A DNA stretch of 64,000 nucleotides from Larus michahellis. Taxonomy: Eukaryota; Chordata; Aves; Charadriiformes; Laridae. The DNA lies in the NCBI RefSeq assembly GCF_964199755.1, contig NC_133896.1:68737142-68801141 (forward strand), in the 5' to 3' direction. The translations under genes and the position numbers were made by a program. Under the pieces are notes generated by a model. It saw only the letters and a list, made by a program, of their open reading frames with translations. It searched no databases and had not been told where the DNA came from. This document shows, piece after piece, positions 1-11,900 of this stretch (position 1 is the stretch's first letter; each line of letters opens with the position of its first letter).

Positions 1-984
1 TGGGTCATAGGTAGTCCGTTCCCCGAAACATGCGCAAAACCTCTCTTTGCTTTAGAAAAGGGTGACTGCCCTTGTGTAAAGCTGAAGGAGTGATGCTGCT
101 ATGAAGGAGGAATTAATTTAGCCTACGTGGTTCCCTTTTGTGTTCCTCTAATACTAAGCAGCATAGGGTATGGTGGCCCTTGGGGGATGTTAGAGGGATA
201 GGAAGCCTTTTGAGTTCATGTGCAGTGGTCCAAATCCATATTAGACCCTAAACGATGCTTGCCATTTGCTGTTCATTAAATCTCCCATGTGAGACGGAGC
301 AGTGGTTGCAGCCCTCCCAGCACAGAGGTGTTGGAAGACTTTCTTACGAGGGCTTTGGCACCAAAGCTGGGACCTGCCCATACTATTTCACGTAGGAAGG
401 TGCCTGCTGTAGGTGCATGAAGGCAGCTTGCACTTGGCCCTTGCTCAGCTGGTCCCTGAAAGAATAACTTGGTTAATTTTGCTGATTCAGCAGCTTGTCA
501 GCAGGACAAAACCAAGGCTTTAATTTTCCTTAAAAGTTGGTGCCAGTAAAAGGAGGCACGGGGGATGAAGAGCAGAAGGCAGGGGGCACGAAGGCTCCCA
601 GGCGCATGCTCATGCCCCTTCCCTTTCCTCCCCAGCTGTAGCTGCTGAAAGCTCCCTCTGTCTCCTCCAGAGCTTGTAACAGATGCTCTTGCTCACATCT
701 TCTCCTGCCAAAACAGCTTTGCAAAGCAGCCTGCTTACACCATGGGCTCCGTCTGCCCCTCCTGCGGGAGTCTCACTGGGGCCAGTACTGCTCCCGAGCC
801 CAGCACATTCCCCTGGCTCACAGCACTGAAGCTGCCTCTGCAAAGAGACACTCACAAAACATTTATCTGCGACATGAGACCAAACACTTGCTGGACACAC
901 CAGGGACCTCATCCTCTCCTTGTAGCTCTTGTGTCCCTCTGTGTGCCCTAGGCAGCAAGTTCATCCCCTCAGGCTGCCAGCATT
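1..984. other. Intergenic, no gene recognised
   Basis: This stretch precedes the first CR1 and is moderately G+C-rich from about 560 on. Open frames here are short, overlap on both strands and resemble no family I know, and none is bounded by convincing splice sites. I looked for exons of SLC25A18, the neighbour of ATP6V1E1 in mammals, and saw none. Confidence 0.5.
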
Positions 985-1815
985 TTACGAAGATGGGCAA
1001 ATGAGCCCAAGTGAATGAATTGCATGTGAACTTCATGAAGTTCAACAAGACCAAGTGCAAGGTCCTGCACATAGGTCGGGGCAATCCCAAGCACAAATAC
1101 AGGCTGGGCAGAGAATGGATTGAGAGCAGCCCTGAGGAGAAGGACTTTGGGGTGTTGGTGGATGAGAAGCTCAACATGAGCTGGCAATGTGTGCTTGCAG
1201 CCTAGAAAGCCAACCGCATCCTGGGCTGCATCAAAAGAAGTATGGCCAGCAGGTCGAGGGAGGTGATTCTGCCCCTCTACTCCACTCTGGTGAGACCGTA
1301 CCTGGAGTAGTGCATCTAGCTCTGGGGCCCCCAACATGAGAAGAACATGGACCTGTTGAGTGAGTCCAGAGGAGGGCCACGAAGACGATCATAGAGCTGG
1401 AGTACCTCTCCTATAAGGACAGGCTGAGAGAGTTGGAGTTGTTCAGCCTGGAGAAGAGAAGGCTCTGGGGAGACCTTACAGCAGCCTTCCAGTACTCAAA
1501 GGAAGCTTACAGGAAAGATCAAAAGGGACTCTTTGTCAGGGAGTGTAGTGACAGGATGAGGAGTAACAGTTTTAAACTGAAAGAGCAGGGATTTAGATTA
1601 GATAGTAGGAAGAAAATGTGAGGGTAGTGAGGCACTGGAACAGGTTGCCCAGAGAAGCTGTGGATGCCCCATCCCTGGAGGTGTTCAAGGCCAGGCTGGA
1701 TGGGGCTTTGAGCAGCCTGGTCTAGTGGGAGGTGTCCCTGCCCATGGCAGGGGGGTTGGAACTAGATGATCCTTAAGGTGCTTTCCAACGCAAACCATTC
1801 TATGATTCTATGAAT
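985..1815 (+). repeat. CR1 LINE, 3' fragment (ORF2 end plus 3' UTR)
   Basis: A 5'-truncated CR1 non-LTR retrotransposon. From about 1011 the plus strand translates, with several stops and frame changes, into the C-terminal part of a CR1 reverse-transcriptase ORF: a block with [12 protein letters not shown], then [13 protein letters not shown], then [16 protein letters not shown] just before a stop. It continues through the typical CR1 3' region ([13 protein letters not shown] at about 1440) and ends near 1810 in two copies of the ATTCTATG octamer. The reading frame is broken in many places, so it is dead. The 5' limit is approximate and no target duplication was identified. Confidence 0.93.
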
Positions 1816-4800
1816 TGATCAAGAGATGACTGTAAAATTCCCAGTACATCCCTGGCTCCTGGGGCTGTTCAGGGACTCGCTGTACCCTCCAAGGCTTGGT
1901 CTGAGGGTGACTTTTCCTGCCACATGCTTGCATGTTTTACATACAAAGACGACTGCACAAGCGTACGTTGGCATCTCCCCACCCCTGGGTGTAAGGCAAA
2001 GGCTGGGATGCCATCTGCTGCACCTTTATGTCTCAAACACCCCAAAACCACCAGCTGGGTGTGGGACCTGCCCCTGCTGTGAAGCCAAGCATCCCAGCGA
2101 GCACTTCCCAGCATGGACACAGCTCCAGGCCCTGCAAAGGCTGTTTGAGGACGTTGGCTTCTCCGAGCCAGGGCAAGGTAAGTTGTTCCCGAAGGTGGGC
2201 GAAGGGCTGCTCTCTGTCACGTATCCCCCTTCCCCCTCTCCCCCTGGCAGGGGCCAGAGTTCAGGGTGACGAGAGCAAGCTGTCCAATTTAGGAAGGGGA
2301 GGAATTCCATCGCCCCATCAGTCCCAGGAAGCGTTTGGGTCAGAGGGGATTGGCAGGGGGAGAGTTCTAATCCTGGGGCTAAGCCGGCACTGAGCGGAGC
2401 CGGTGCTAATTGGAACCAGTCCCGGGGAAGGGGCGGAAAGTCGCTGCTTTTAGAACTGCCTTGCAGCCCAGGCGAAGACAAAGCTTATCTGTGCTATAGG
2501 AAATGCCACGTCCTAACCTCAACAAGATGCTATCATGAGTGTAACAGGCGGTATCAAGATAGGCCACGTGTACCCCTTAATTCTTTACCTTTCTTCCTTT
2601 CTTCTATCCACAATTCTCATTTCTTCTCCTCCTCCATGGATTAGCAAAGCTACCCCCTTGTACTAAGAGTGGGCTTTCCTGAGTTCTTAGGCTGATGCTT
2701 TAAACTCTCAGCTTCTCTAGACACCGTCTCCCTGAGAAATGGGATGCTTCCCACCTCCAGCTTTTTGTCCAGCCATCTCAGAGCACTTGGCTAACCCATG
2801 CAGGCTTGACTTGGGGGTGGGTGGATAAATCGGTTTCAATGGGAATCAGTTTAGAGCCCAGTTTGGATGTGAAAATAAATGGCAGCCTCCCAACCCCATC
2901 ATGGGTCAGCCCCTGGGGAGAGCTTCCACTCTAGGAAGGCTTTGCTGATGGTCTTTAGGGAGGTGCCTAACAGCAAGGGAATAACTAGAGTGCCCGTAGT
3001 GTTTTAGAGTGGGGTTTTTTGTTGTTTTGTGTGTTTCCCTAAAAACAGAGAATCCTGCATCTAGTTACTGCCTTGAATTTTCTTACTAGTCACCACAATT
3101 TAGCATGGGAGACACCACCTTGCACAGAAAGGCAAGACTATCAGGAGGACTCAGATTTAGGCTAAAATGAATGGTTTGTATTCATAGAAATATTTTGTTT
3201 AGTTATAGGTACTAGAAAAATAATTTCAAGATTCTGATTTTGTCCCCCACTGAGACGTAGAATGCAACATCTCCAAGCAGCCAGGGATCTCTTGAGGGAT
3301 GAGACCCTCCTACATCGCCTTCAGCCCTTGAACCTGCAATTTTTGTTCAGCGGAGGAGGCATAAGCAGAGGAAGGTGAAGCAAAGCCACTCACCTTGGCA
3401 GGTGGGAACGGACCCAAATGCCTTGCTCCCAGCCCCAAGCTCAGTCTGTGTGTGCAGTGTTGTCGTACACGTATTTATGCACATACGTAACCAACGTTAG
3501 GGTCTCCCAAGCGCTAACAAAAACTGCAAACTTGTTCTCGACCATAACAAGAGCCCTAAAAGCCAGCCCCCAAACAGGGAGCCCTGAGGGCCCTGTGCTT
3601 GCCCAGCAGAGAGGAGACAGAGCAGCTTCACCAGAGGAGGAGGAGAAGGTGGGAAGGGGCAGGGGCTCGCCATGGGCCTGGAGCAGCATCTCAGGGCTGC
3701 CCCCTCCTCCTCTGGTCAGCACCGGGGAGGCCACATGTTCCTTGCCCACTTTTTTTTAAATTCCTTTCCCAAAGAGGCTGCCAGGGCAGAGGGATCGTAA
3801 AAAGTTCACCCCCTTGTCATGAATGCACCCGTTCTTCCGGGGCCGGTGGGCAAAAGTTGTTTGCAATTTCCTCAGGCCATGACCTTTGTTTTGACCATGG
3901 CGGAGGAGGATTGCAATCCATCAAACCCTCGCCTGGCCCGTGCCGGGGGCAGGGGAGAGGTCTGCCTTCGGCCGGCGGAGGGGAGGTGCCTGTCCAAGGG
4001 GCACAAGGACACCCCTTTGCCCCTCGGGTTTGGTCAAGAGGGTGGGCGGGGGGGACACATCAATGCTCGCTCAGCTGGCAGCTCAAGCTTCCCGATGGGG
4101 GATTCAGAGAGGCAAGCCACCATGTGTGCCACAAGATATGCTCCTGCTGGAGATATGTGACGGTTTGCTTTAATTTTCTCTCCCAAGAGGGATGCCGGAT
4201 CGCAATTTGCTGGATCAGCAGAGTAGGGAAAGATGTCTTGCAGGGCTTGTGCTTAGAGCTAGCCCTGGAGGGCGGCCAGCTGCATCAGGACCTTACTTTT
4301 AGCTTGGAAAAAACGGGAAACGCCAGCAGATTTACCATCTCCAAAGCTCTGGCCACTAATGGTCCCTGACATTTCCAGGCTGCACCGGCTTTTTGAAGAT
4401 CCCACATCACTACGTTTTGTTAGGAAAATCAGCAGCAAACTAGAACCATCCCCTGGGAAATGGCTCCCATAGGCATCTGCCTCTCCACTCAGGTTCCCAA
4501 GGGGGGCAATTCATCCCAGGAGCACATGTTCCCCTGCGCCTGGGTGTCCCCTTTGAAGACATACCTGCATATGAAACGAATCTTCCCCGAGGAAACGCAG
4601 CCTGCGCATACCAGTCTGCCCCGCTTCCCTTGGCCGCCTGCCCCATCTCCCCTCCCTCTGATCTCCGCTTCCCTAGGGAAATGCATCCTACCGCACTTCC
4701 CTGCTGCTAAATACAGATTCCCTTGGGAAGTAACTCTATCATGAACCCACCTTGGTCAATCAAGCCTTTGGAGAGCCCCGAGAATTTGGGTTCGGAAGGG

Positions 4801-7400
4801 AGGGTTGCAATATTTCACCTGGCCCCTTACGTAACACCCAGCATGGCCTTGCAACACCCAGACCATCCTTTCCAGCCCCACCACTTGCATGGGAACCAGG
4901 GTAATTTTTATTTTTTTTTGTAGGAAGGAGCTGCTTGCTGATTTCCAGGCACAGCAGACCACGATGTGGAGAAATATGCTGCTCGGTTCCTTGTTTGATG
5001 GGGATCTGTTGAGCCCAAGTAGGAGGAGAAGGGACAGGCTTTTCACATCTTGAACTGAAAACCTTGGGCTGGAAGGGGAGGCAGCTCTTCAAACTAGGAA
5101 GAGGGAGCCACACATGAGCTCCCCAGAATCAGACCTCTTTGTAAGCATCACCCTCCTCTCCCACGTCAATCACTGTCACACTTAGTAGCCTGGATGCTGA
5201 TGATGCTTCTCCTCTGCAGCTCTCTTCTCCCGCTCTGATTTTCCCCTCTGCACCTGTGTCCCTACTGCCTGATTTGCACCAAACCCAAATCTCTGCCCTT
5301 GTCTGCATGCACATCCCCAACACCCAGCTCCCTGAGAGCCAGGCCCCCCCCAAACCCCACATCCCCTCCCCTGGCTGACCTGCCTCCCACCATTCGCTCC
5401 ATGGGTCCCAGTAGTCCCTGGTGGTGACAGCCCCAGGTGTGAGAGAGCTTTGGGGGCATCCAACGTCTCATTGCTTTCCTCCAGCTGCTGGGAAGTTGTT
5501 ACAGACCAAATGCAGCGGTGGCATCCCTAAGAGAGCTTAGTCCCCTCGTCACCGGTCTGTCATCTCGAGAGGATGCCCTGGGCAGGGCCAGGGACAGCTG
5601 CTTCTCCAGGTTTCTTCAGAAGCCTATCACTGAAAGAGCATTTTTTGTAGGCGTCAGACCAGAGCTTGCTTTGTTGGTGTGACCCACCGCGAGACTGACC
5701 TTGGGTCTAGAGGAGGAGAAGGCAGTGACCATCGCACGGGCGCACGTGCTAGCAGCTGTCCCATGTGTGCAACCAACGGGCACGTCTGTGGGCATCCTGC
5801 AATGGGGAGACCCACGATTTGGTGGCGTGGGGCAGGGGAGGAAGGTTATGGTGGGGCATACTCTGCTGCAGGAGTTCAGGGACAGCTGCCCTGGTCTGGG
5901 GGCCTTGCAGGGACAGAGCTCTTCCTCTAAACAGGGATAAAAATACCCCAATTCAGCCTCCTGAAAGGCCAGAAACCTGCCAGCAGTTCTTATCGCCAAA
6001 GCTTGTGATTCTGGCAGGAGTCCGGGCAGGGCTGGTTTCTCTGTTTGCCAAGCTGCAGGTGATGTTATTTGACAGTCATCTTTCATTTAAAAATGTTGCC
6101 TGTAAAGAAAAGCTTGAACGCCCTTCCTGCTCACAAGGCAAGGAGAAACAAACCCTTCTCCCTTGTAAGCAAATCTCTTGGGTTGGTTGTTTTTTTTTTT
6201 AAAAGCGTTTGAGTCAGCAGCGCTGGGGCTCAACGCCTTTGACGTCCCACCATGCGGTGACCACCACTGCAGCTGAGGAGGGCCAGCAGCTGCAGGATGG
6301 GGCTGTTGCCGGGGGGGATGGTCTTTAGGGTCCATCACCACCAAAACACCAAACACGGCCCCTCCTCACCACCCTGCCCAGCGCCCCGTGCCCATCCTGG
6401 GTGGCATGTCATGCTGTCTGGGATCAGAGTGCCCATTTTCAGGCCTCGCTGAAATTAAACCCGGGGCACGCACCCCAAAGGTTGCTCTCCTTTCCCCACG
6501 CCCTGCTTTAGCTGGTCTCCCTCCAGCCCAGGAGCCCGGGCACCGCAGCTCACTCTGGGGCGTTGGCAGGCATGGTAACAGTGGGGAACCGGGGCTGGAC
6601 GCCACTTGGCTCCACCACCGCCTGCCTTTTCTCCGGGGCTGTTGCCGCCTGCCTGCTTTGAAGGAGAGGGAGAACGGAGCATGGGAAACAGCCATCATCT
6701 TGCTTTGGGTTTTCATCCCCCTCTCCCAGTCACGCATGTCTCTGGGCCTGCCCTATAGGCAGATGTATGGCGGATGCCCACATGCCAGATGTCCTGGGAG
6801 ATCAAAGTTGCTGCTCACTGCACCCTCCATTCACGCGTGCGCACACACACACATCCCTGCACCTCCCAAAAGACTTATAACTTATGCTCTCTGTCTTGTC
6901 TCCAAGATATTTTCCTTCCCTTCCTTTGTTTGCTTTCCAAACCCCCTTTCGTCTTTGGCATTCCCTGCAGCCCGGACCGCGCCAGCGGGGAAAGGCACCC
7001 TTTGCTCCCACTAACAGCATCCAGGGGAGGAAAAAAATGAGCGTGGGGTGCCTTGCGGGTTTCCTGTCCCCCTTCCCTGCCTCTGGGGTTTGCCGCCTCT
7101 TGGAGTGGGAGGCGAAGAGACCCATCATCCAGGGGTGTGCTTCGATACCCCTGCACCTCCCACCCCACCCGCACAGCTGAGAGGAGCTGAGGGGCGGTAC
7201 AGCCCCACATGATGACTGGGAAATCCCCCTGGGACGTCTGCCTTTGTCCCCTGCAAACTTCTGCCACCCTCACCCCCTCATAGTCCTTTGGGGGGTTTCC
7301 CAGTCTCAGCCTCTCGGGCAGCCCTGAGACCCTTGGAGATGCACTGCCTCGAGCACAGGGGCTGCTATGCCCGCTGGCATGGAAAGACTTTTTGGTACAG
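1816..7400. other. Intergenic, G+C-rich, no gene recognised
   Basis: This is 5.6 kb of mostly G+C-rich DNA with many overlapping open frames on both strands, as expected by chance at this composition. None shows a recognised domain. One stretch (about 2075-2181) encodes LQALQRLFEDVGF and ends at a good donor (CAAG|GTAAGT) but has no partner exon that I can identify. Short purine-rich and C-rich runs and a brief CA run near 6840 are the only low-complexity features. Confidence 0.45.
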
Positions 7401-7694
7401 CAGAGGTCCCCAAAGTGGGGTGCGTGCAGAAGGAAACACCATTGGGCTGCAGAAAGAAAATACTGCTTGTACCATTAATAAATAAAATAAAATAATATTT
7501 ATTTCATCTTAATCTCATCCTTTTTAAATTTCTGGTTTTCTGTATGTCTTATAACGTACACAATTTTAGTACAGTAGTACATGTATGTAATTTATAAGTA
7601 AACATATATATTGGTGGTTTATGCCCCCAATATATTTATTTACTTTTATTGATAGGGTTGTGCAATCAAAAAAGTTTGGAGCCCGCGGCCCTAA
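7401..7694. mobile_element. Probable hAT-type MITE (non-autonomous DNA transposon)
   Basis: The left edge CAGAGGTCCCCAAAGTGG and the reverse complement of the right edge (TAGGGC...CTCCAAACTTTTTT) resemble the imperfect terminal inverted repeats of hAT/Charlie elements, which start CAGNGGTNCCCAAACT. The interior of about 250 bp is sharply A+T-rich (AATAAATAAAATAAAATAA near 7480) within G+C-rich surroundings and has no coding capacity. The right terminus appears disturbed by a short G+C insertion, and I could not match an 8-bp target duplication, so the ends are approximate. It could instead be an unrelated A+T-rich repeat. Confidence 0.5.
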
Positions 7695-8559
7695 ATCGCC
7701 AGCCAAAAGTTAAAATCAAAGCAAAGGTGGATGCCCGAATGCTGGCAACTCACTCACTGGCATGGAGATGGCTTTACAGAAATAAAGCAGCCAAGCTTTA
7801 GTCAGCTACAAGGGTTTCCCTCTCTCCCTCTGCCATTTCTTAATGAAGGGTCAGGAGGCTTACGGGGACCTTGTGAACAGAGATAAAGCGAGCGCAAACC
7901 TCCCTGCTAGGGGCAGGGGATTCCCATTTGGGGTTGCGTGGAGGGGGGACAATCACCCACCTTCCCTATGTTCCCACTGCCCCAGGTCTCCCCTCTGCCT
8001 GAGCCGACAGGTAATTCACAAGTTAGTTAGTTAAGCAGCCTCTTGCCCAGCTCCTCTTGCAGAAAAGTCATGAAGCTTTTTTGTTTCTGCCTGTATTTCA
8101 GAGAAATGCTGTGTGCCCCGTGCAGCAGAGCCACCTGATGCCCAGAGGAGGGACCCGCTCCTGCCAGCCATAGGGTTGGAAAAGCACCGTCTCCCTGCCC
8201 GCAGCACATCCTGGTTCGCTATGGATGACCTATGGCTACAGCCGCCAGGGGTACACAGAGGGGTGAGTGACCCACACACACCTCGCCAGTCTATTTCAGA
8301 TGAAAGCAAAGCAGAGCAGTGGCTGCCACCAGGCACAGCCGTGACCCTCCTGTATCTCCAACAGCTCAGGGCAATGGCGGTGCCCAGGGTGCCCTGATGG
8401 GTGGCCAGCCTTTCTCCACAGGGAGCGTGGGGAGCCCTGGCCTGATGCTCCGACCCAGGGGATGGACACTGGCCTGCTGACAGCCCGCCATGACAGCAAG
8501 GCGAGAGCCATCTCCAGCCCGGCTACCCAACCGGCGCATGTAGCTATTGCTTCCAGTCA
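7695..8559. other. Intergenic, no gene recognised
   Basis: G+C-rich sequence between the MITE and the A+T-rich block that follows. Open frames on both strands overlap one another and match nothing known to me. Confidence 0.4.
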
Positions 8560-8960
8560 TTGCATGTAGCTGGTGCTTAATGAAAAAGGGAAACGCGAGA
8601 TGAAAAAGGCATGATTAGTACAGAGCAATAAAAATGATCAGATGCAGGGAGCTATGGTAGCAATATATTAAATATGGAACAGAAAAAAAGCCAGATGGTT
8701 GCTCCAATTTACTTTACAACTCCAGATGACTTCGCAAGAGGTCACTTAGTGGAACTGAAAGACAAATGGTTCGGGCTGGATGAAAGCAACCACTTCATGC
8801 CTGCTGACATAATGCGTATGAGGCTGAGGAACGGCCTACTCCAGAATGGCATCCACACAGCCAGAGTAATAACATCTTAAATTTTTTGTAATAGGTTAGC
8901 ACCTTTAAGCCACATTGCAGCAGTAGTTGCATTTACTCTGGGATGAAAAAATTAAAAAAT
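8560..8960. other. Candidate conserved non-coding element or orphan exon
   Basis: Base composition changes sharply here to A+T-rich sequence with homeobox-type cores (TGATTAGTA, AATAAAAATGATCAG). Positions 8674-8880 hold an open frame of 68 codons on the plus strand with a normal-looking amino-acid mix (for example PADIMRMRLRNGLLQNG), but I recognise no family and see no clear splice sites. A conserved enhancer-like element is one explanation, and a chance frame is another. This rests on composition and pattern only. Confidence 0.25.
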
Positions 8961-11900
8961 GTAAAGATTTTGGCACATGGGTGATGAAGTGCTCATGCTC
9001 TTAGTCAAGAATGGTTTCCCTTGGACACAACATGGCAGAGCTTCCTCCGTGTGGTTTATTGCCACAGGTGGGAAGCGGCTGGCCTCCGGCATTAACCAAT
9101 TCCCATGTGCCCATTCCTAAAGCCCAGCAATGCTGTAGGCTTGGGAGACCTTGCTGTTCTACCAGTGTTTCTTCTAGGGACCATTTCAGTGTGGGGACTT
9201 CTCCCACTCCTTGCGGTGTAGCCGATGGGCAACTGCAGGCATTGAGGGAGCGCCCCCCCCCCGCCATCAACACAAACTCCTGATTTTTTTCGTCCTCCCA
9301 TCACGTCATCCCGCCGGGAGGGCTGCGAGTGCTGCTGCTCTGGAGCAGCACCTGCTTAGTAAAGGTTTGCACAGTGAACAGGCTGGTTTTACACACAGGA
9401 GTGCTCTTTGTAACGGGGGCGGGGGGGAGATGGACGGCAGGTATTTCTATGGTGTTGCCCACATGCCTTATTATTCGCATCTGTGCCTTTGTGGCACACA
9501 CGTGCCGTAGTGAGTAGACGTAACTAAGCCCGTGCAGCCATGGGGACAGCTGCGTGTACTTCTCTGCGTTGTGCAGACGGCGCGTAGGTATCTCAAGTGT
9601 CTCAGTTCTGGCATTTGTGGAGGCAACAGTATCAGCCCTCCAGGGTGCGTGATACACACTGATCGGTACACAACGACGCAGGGAGTGTGAGGGGCTGCTG
9701 GATGAACGTATGAGGTGTGTGAAGTCCTGCCTGTCTGGGCAGCATTTAGGCCCAAGTCAAAAAGATAATCGTCAGAGGGTAAACGATTAAACAGTTGCTT
9801 TAGTGACCAAGTTTAGCCTAGCATCAAAAAATGATGTGATCCCACTAGGCACATCTATTATAAAACTTTTCTAACGGGTACATAAGTGATTTGTGGAGCT
9901 CATTGTGGGACATCTGAGAAGCCACTTGATTTCTTTATTTGAACAAGGAAATACTTCTGTGTTTAAGGACAGCATAAAACAGTACCCCAGTTCTAAGCGC
10001 TAAAAACCTTCCCAGAGGTATTTTAAGCATCGTGGCTCAAAGCCAATCACCAGCTGAAGCCAAGAGGGAATTTCTTTATCATACAGATTATCAGGACCAT
10101 TTTTGGCTTCTTGTGCCTTGAGACCAGAAACGCTGATGCTGCTGGGCAGCCTTGCGCTGGTGGATGCAGGTGAGTGTACTTTGGGAGTAAGGAACCATGG
10201 AGGAGACCTGCGAGTGCAGGGGTGGGTGCTGCCAGTGTGGCCAGGAAAGCGACATCTTTGCAGCGGGCGTGCAGGTGTGTGCGCATGTGTCTCCATGTCC
10301 CTGTGGTGTGGTCATGCCTGGGCTGTCTTCTGCAGAAAGTTGAGATGGCAGTGCTTGGGAGAGGAGTCAGGACACACTGAGTGGGATTTGTTTGTCCCCT
10401 GAAGATGCTGGAAATTCAGCTTCAGGATCCTGGCGGGTGTGGTGAGACCTGCTTTGGACTGGGGAGATCGCTTGGTGTTGTGTCATGAACCCCTTTGGTG
10501 CAGGGAAGCATTGTCCTCAATGAGCCCTTCGTGCCTCAGTGGGGCTCTGCAGTCCTGCCCCACAGAGCCCATGGGTGGTGGCAGGGATGCCTGGGAAGTC
10601 ACCCAGGCAGCAGGTGAAAGGAGCCTCCCGATTCCTGCTGTCCCAGCCCTGGCTAGTGATGCTACCTTCTTCCTTCAAAGTGTTTGGAGCTGAGAGCAGA
10701 AGTGTGGCATGAGCAGCTGCGCTTAAACTGCTCAACATCCTATGCGTGGGGGAAAAAAATCATAATTTCATTTTTAAACAGATTAATAATTTTCCTGTGC
10801 TCCCACTCAAGAGTTGATTTGCGACTAACTTCTAGCATTTTGCTGCTGACAGTGAGGCACCCTTCTCCTGGAGTCCTCTGAGGGGAAAGCACCTCAGAGT
10901 GCTCTTTCTCCAGAAGACGTTCCCAGAAGGTTTTGTCTGTGGTGGGTCCCCACTACAGGGTTGCTGTGACCATCTGGGTAAAAATGACCTTTGCTGGGAG
11001 CACAGTGTTACAATCGCACTGCAGGCAACATCCCAAGGAAGGCAGGTAGAGCCTGTTCATGTGTGGATGAAAGAATTCTGCAAAAGATAACTGCCCCTCC
11101 AAACACCAGGAATACTTCAATGTGTCCCTCTTTCCCTTATTTGTGTTCAGTTCAACAGCTAGGGCAAGCTGACAGTTGTTCCCTCCGCCTCCTGTCCAAT
11201 TCCAATTAGATGTCAAGATGCTGCCTTCGTATTTGATAGCCTGCAGCCATGGAGAGCATTGGGGAGCTGTAGATACTCAGGGGTGGCAGCTCTATACCAG
11301 CACCTACCTGCTAATGGGAGAAGGTCAGCAGCTGGGGAGAGAAATGGCCTTGCTAATACACAGGGCTGAAGGACCCATATGGGCAGCCAGGAGGAGAAAG
11401 CGTGAACTTCCTGCATGTCCTGCAGCTGGTTTGGGAGGCAAACAGTCTTTTAGATCATAGAGGTTTATGTTACAAAGCCAAAGCTGCTCAGAAACCAACG
11501 ATCTTCCCATCCCTCTGTTAAAAGACTTCCAATGGCTTCATGTGAAAAAGAAGGATGTTTCGGCCACTGGCAGATGGTAGGATGAAATCCAGGATCCTGA
11601 ACAGCCCCAGGGATTGCAGTTGGTGCTAGGGTGGGTATGTGCAGTCATTTGGTGCTTAGGTAGGGACGTGTGGGCCAGGGACTGTCTAGAAAAAGGATAT
11701 GACCTCATCCAAATACTCTTCGACACAGGATGGGAAATGCCTTCAGAAATGCTTGGAGGGTCTACCCTTAATAGTTTCACTATGCAGTCTCTCCCAACAC
11801 ATCCGCCTTGAACTTACCTAAAATAATGTGTGGGAGCCTTGATTTCCACAGCTTTTGCTTTCCATCATTGTAACATGGGCTGGGAAATGACATTTTCTGG

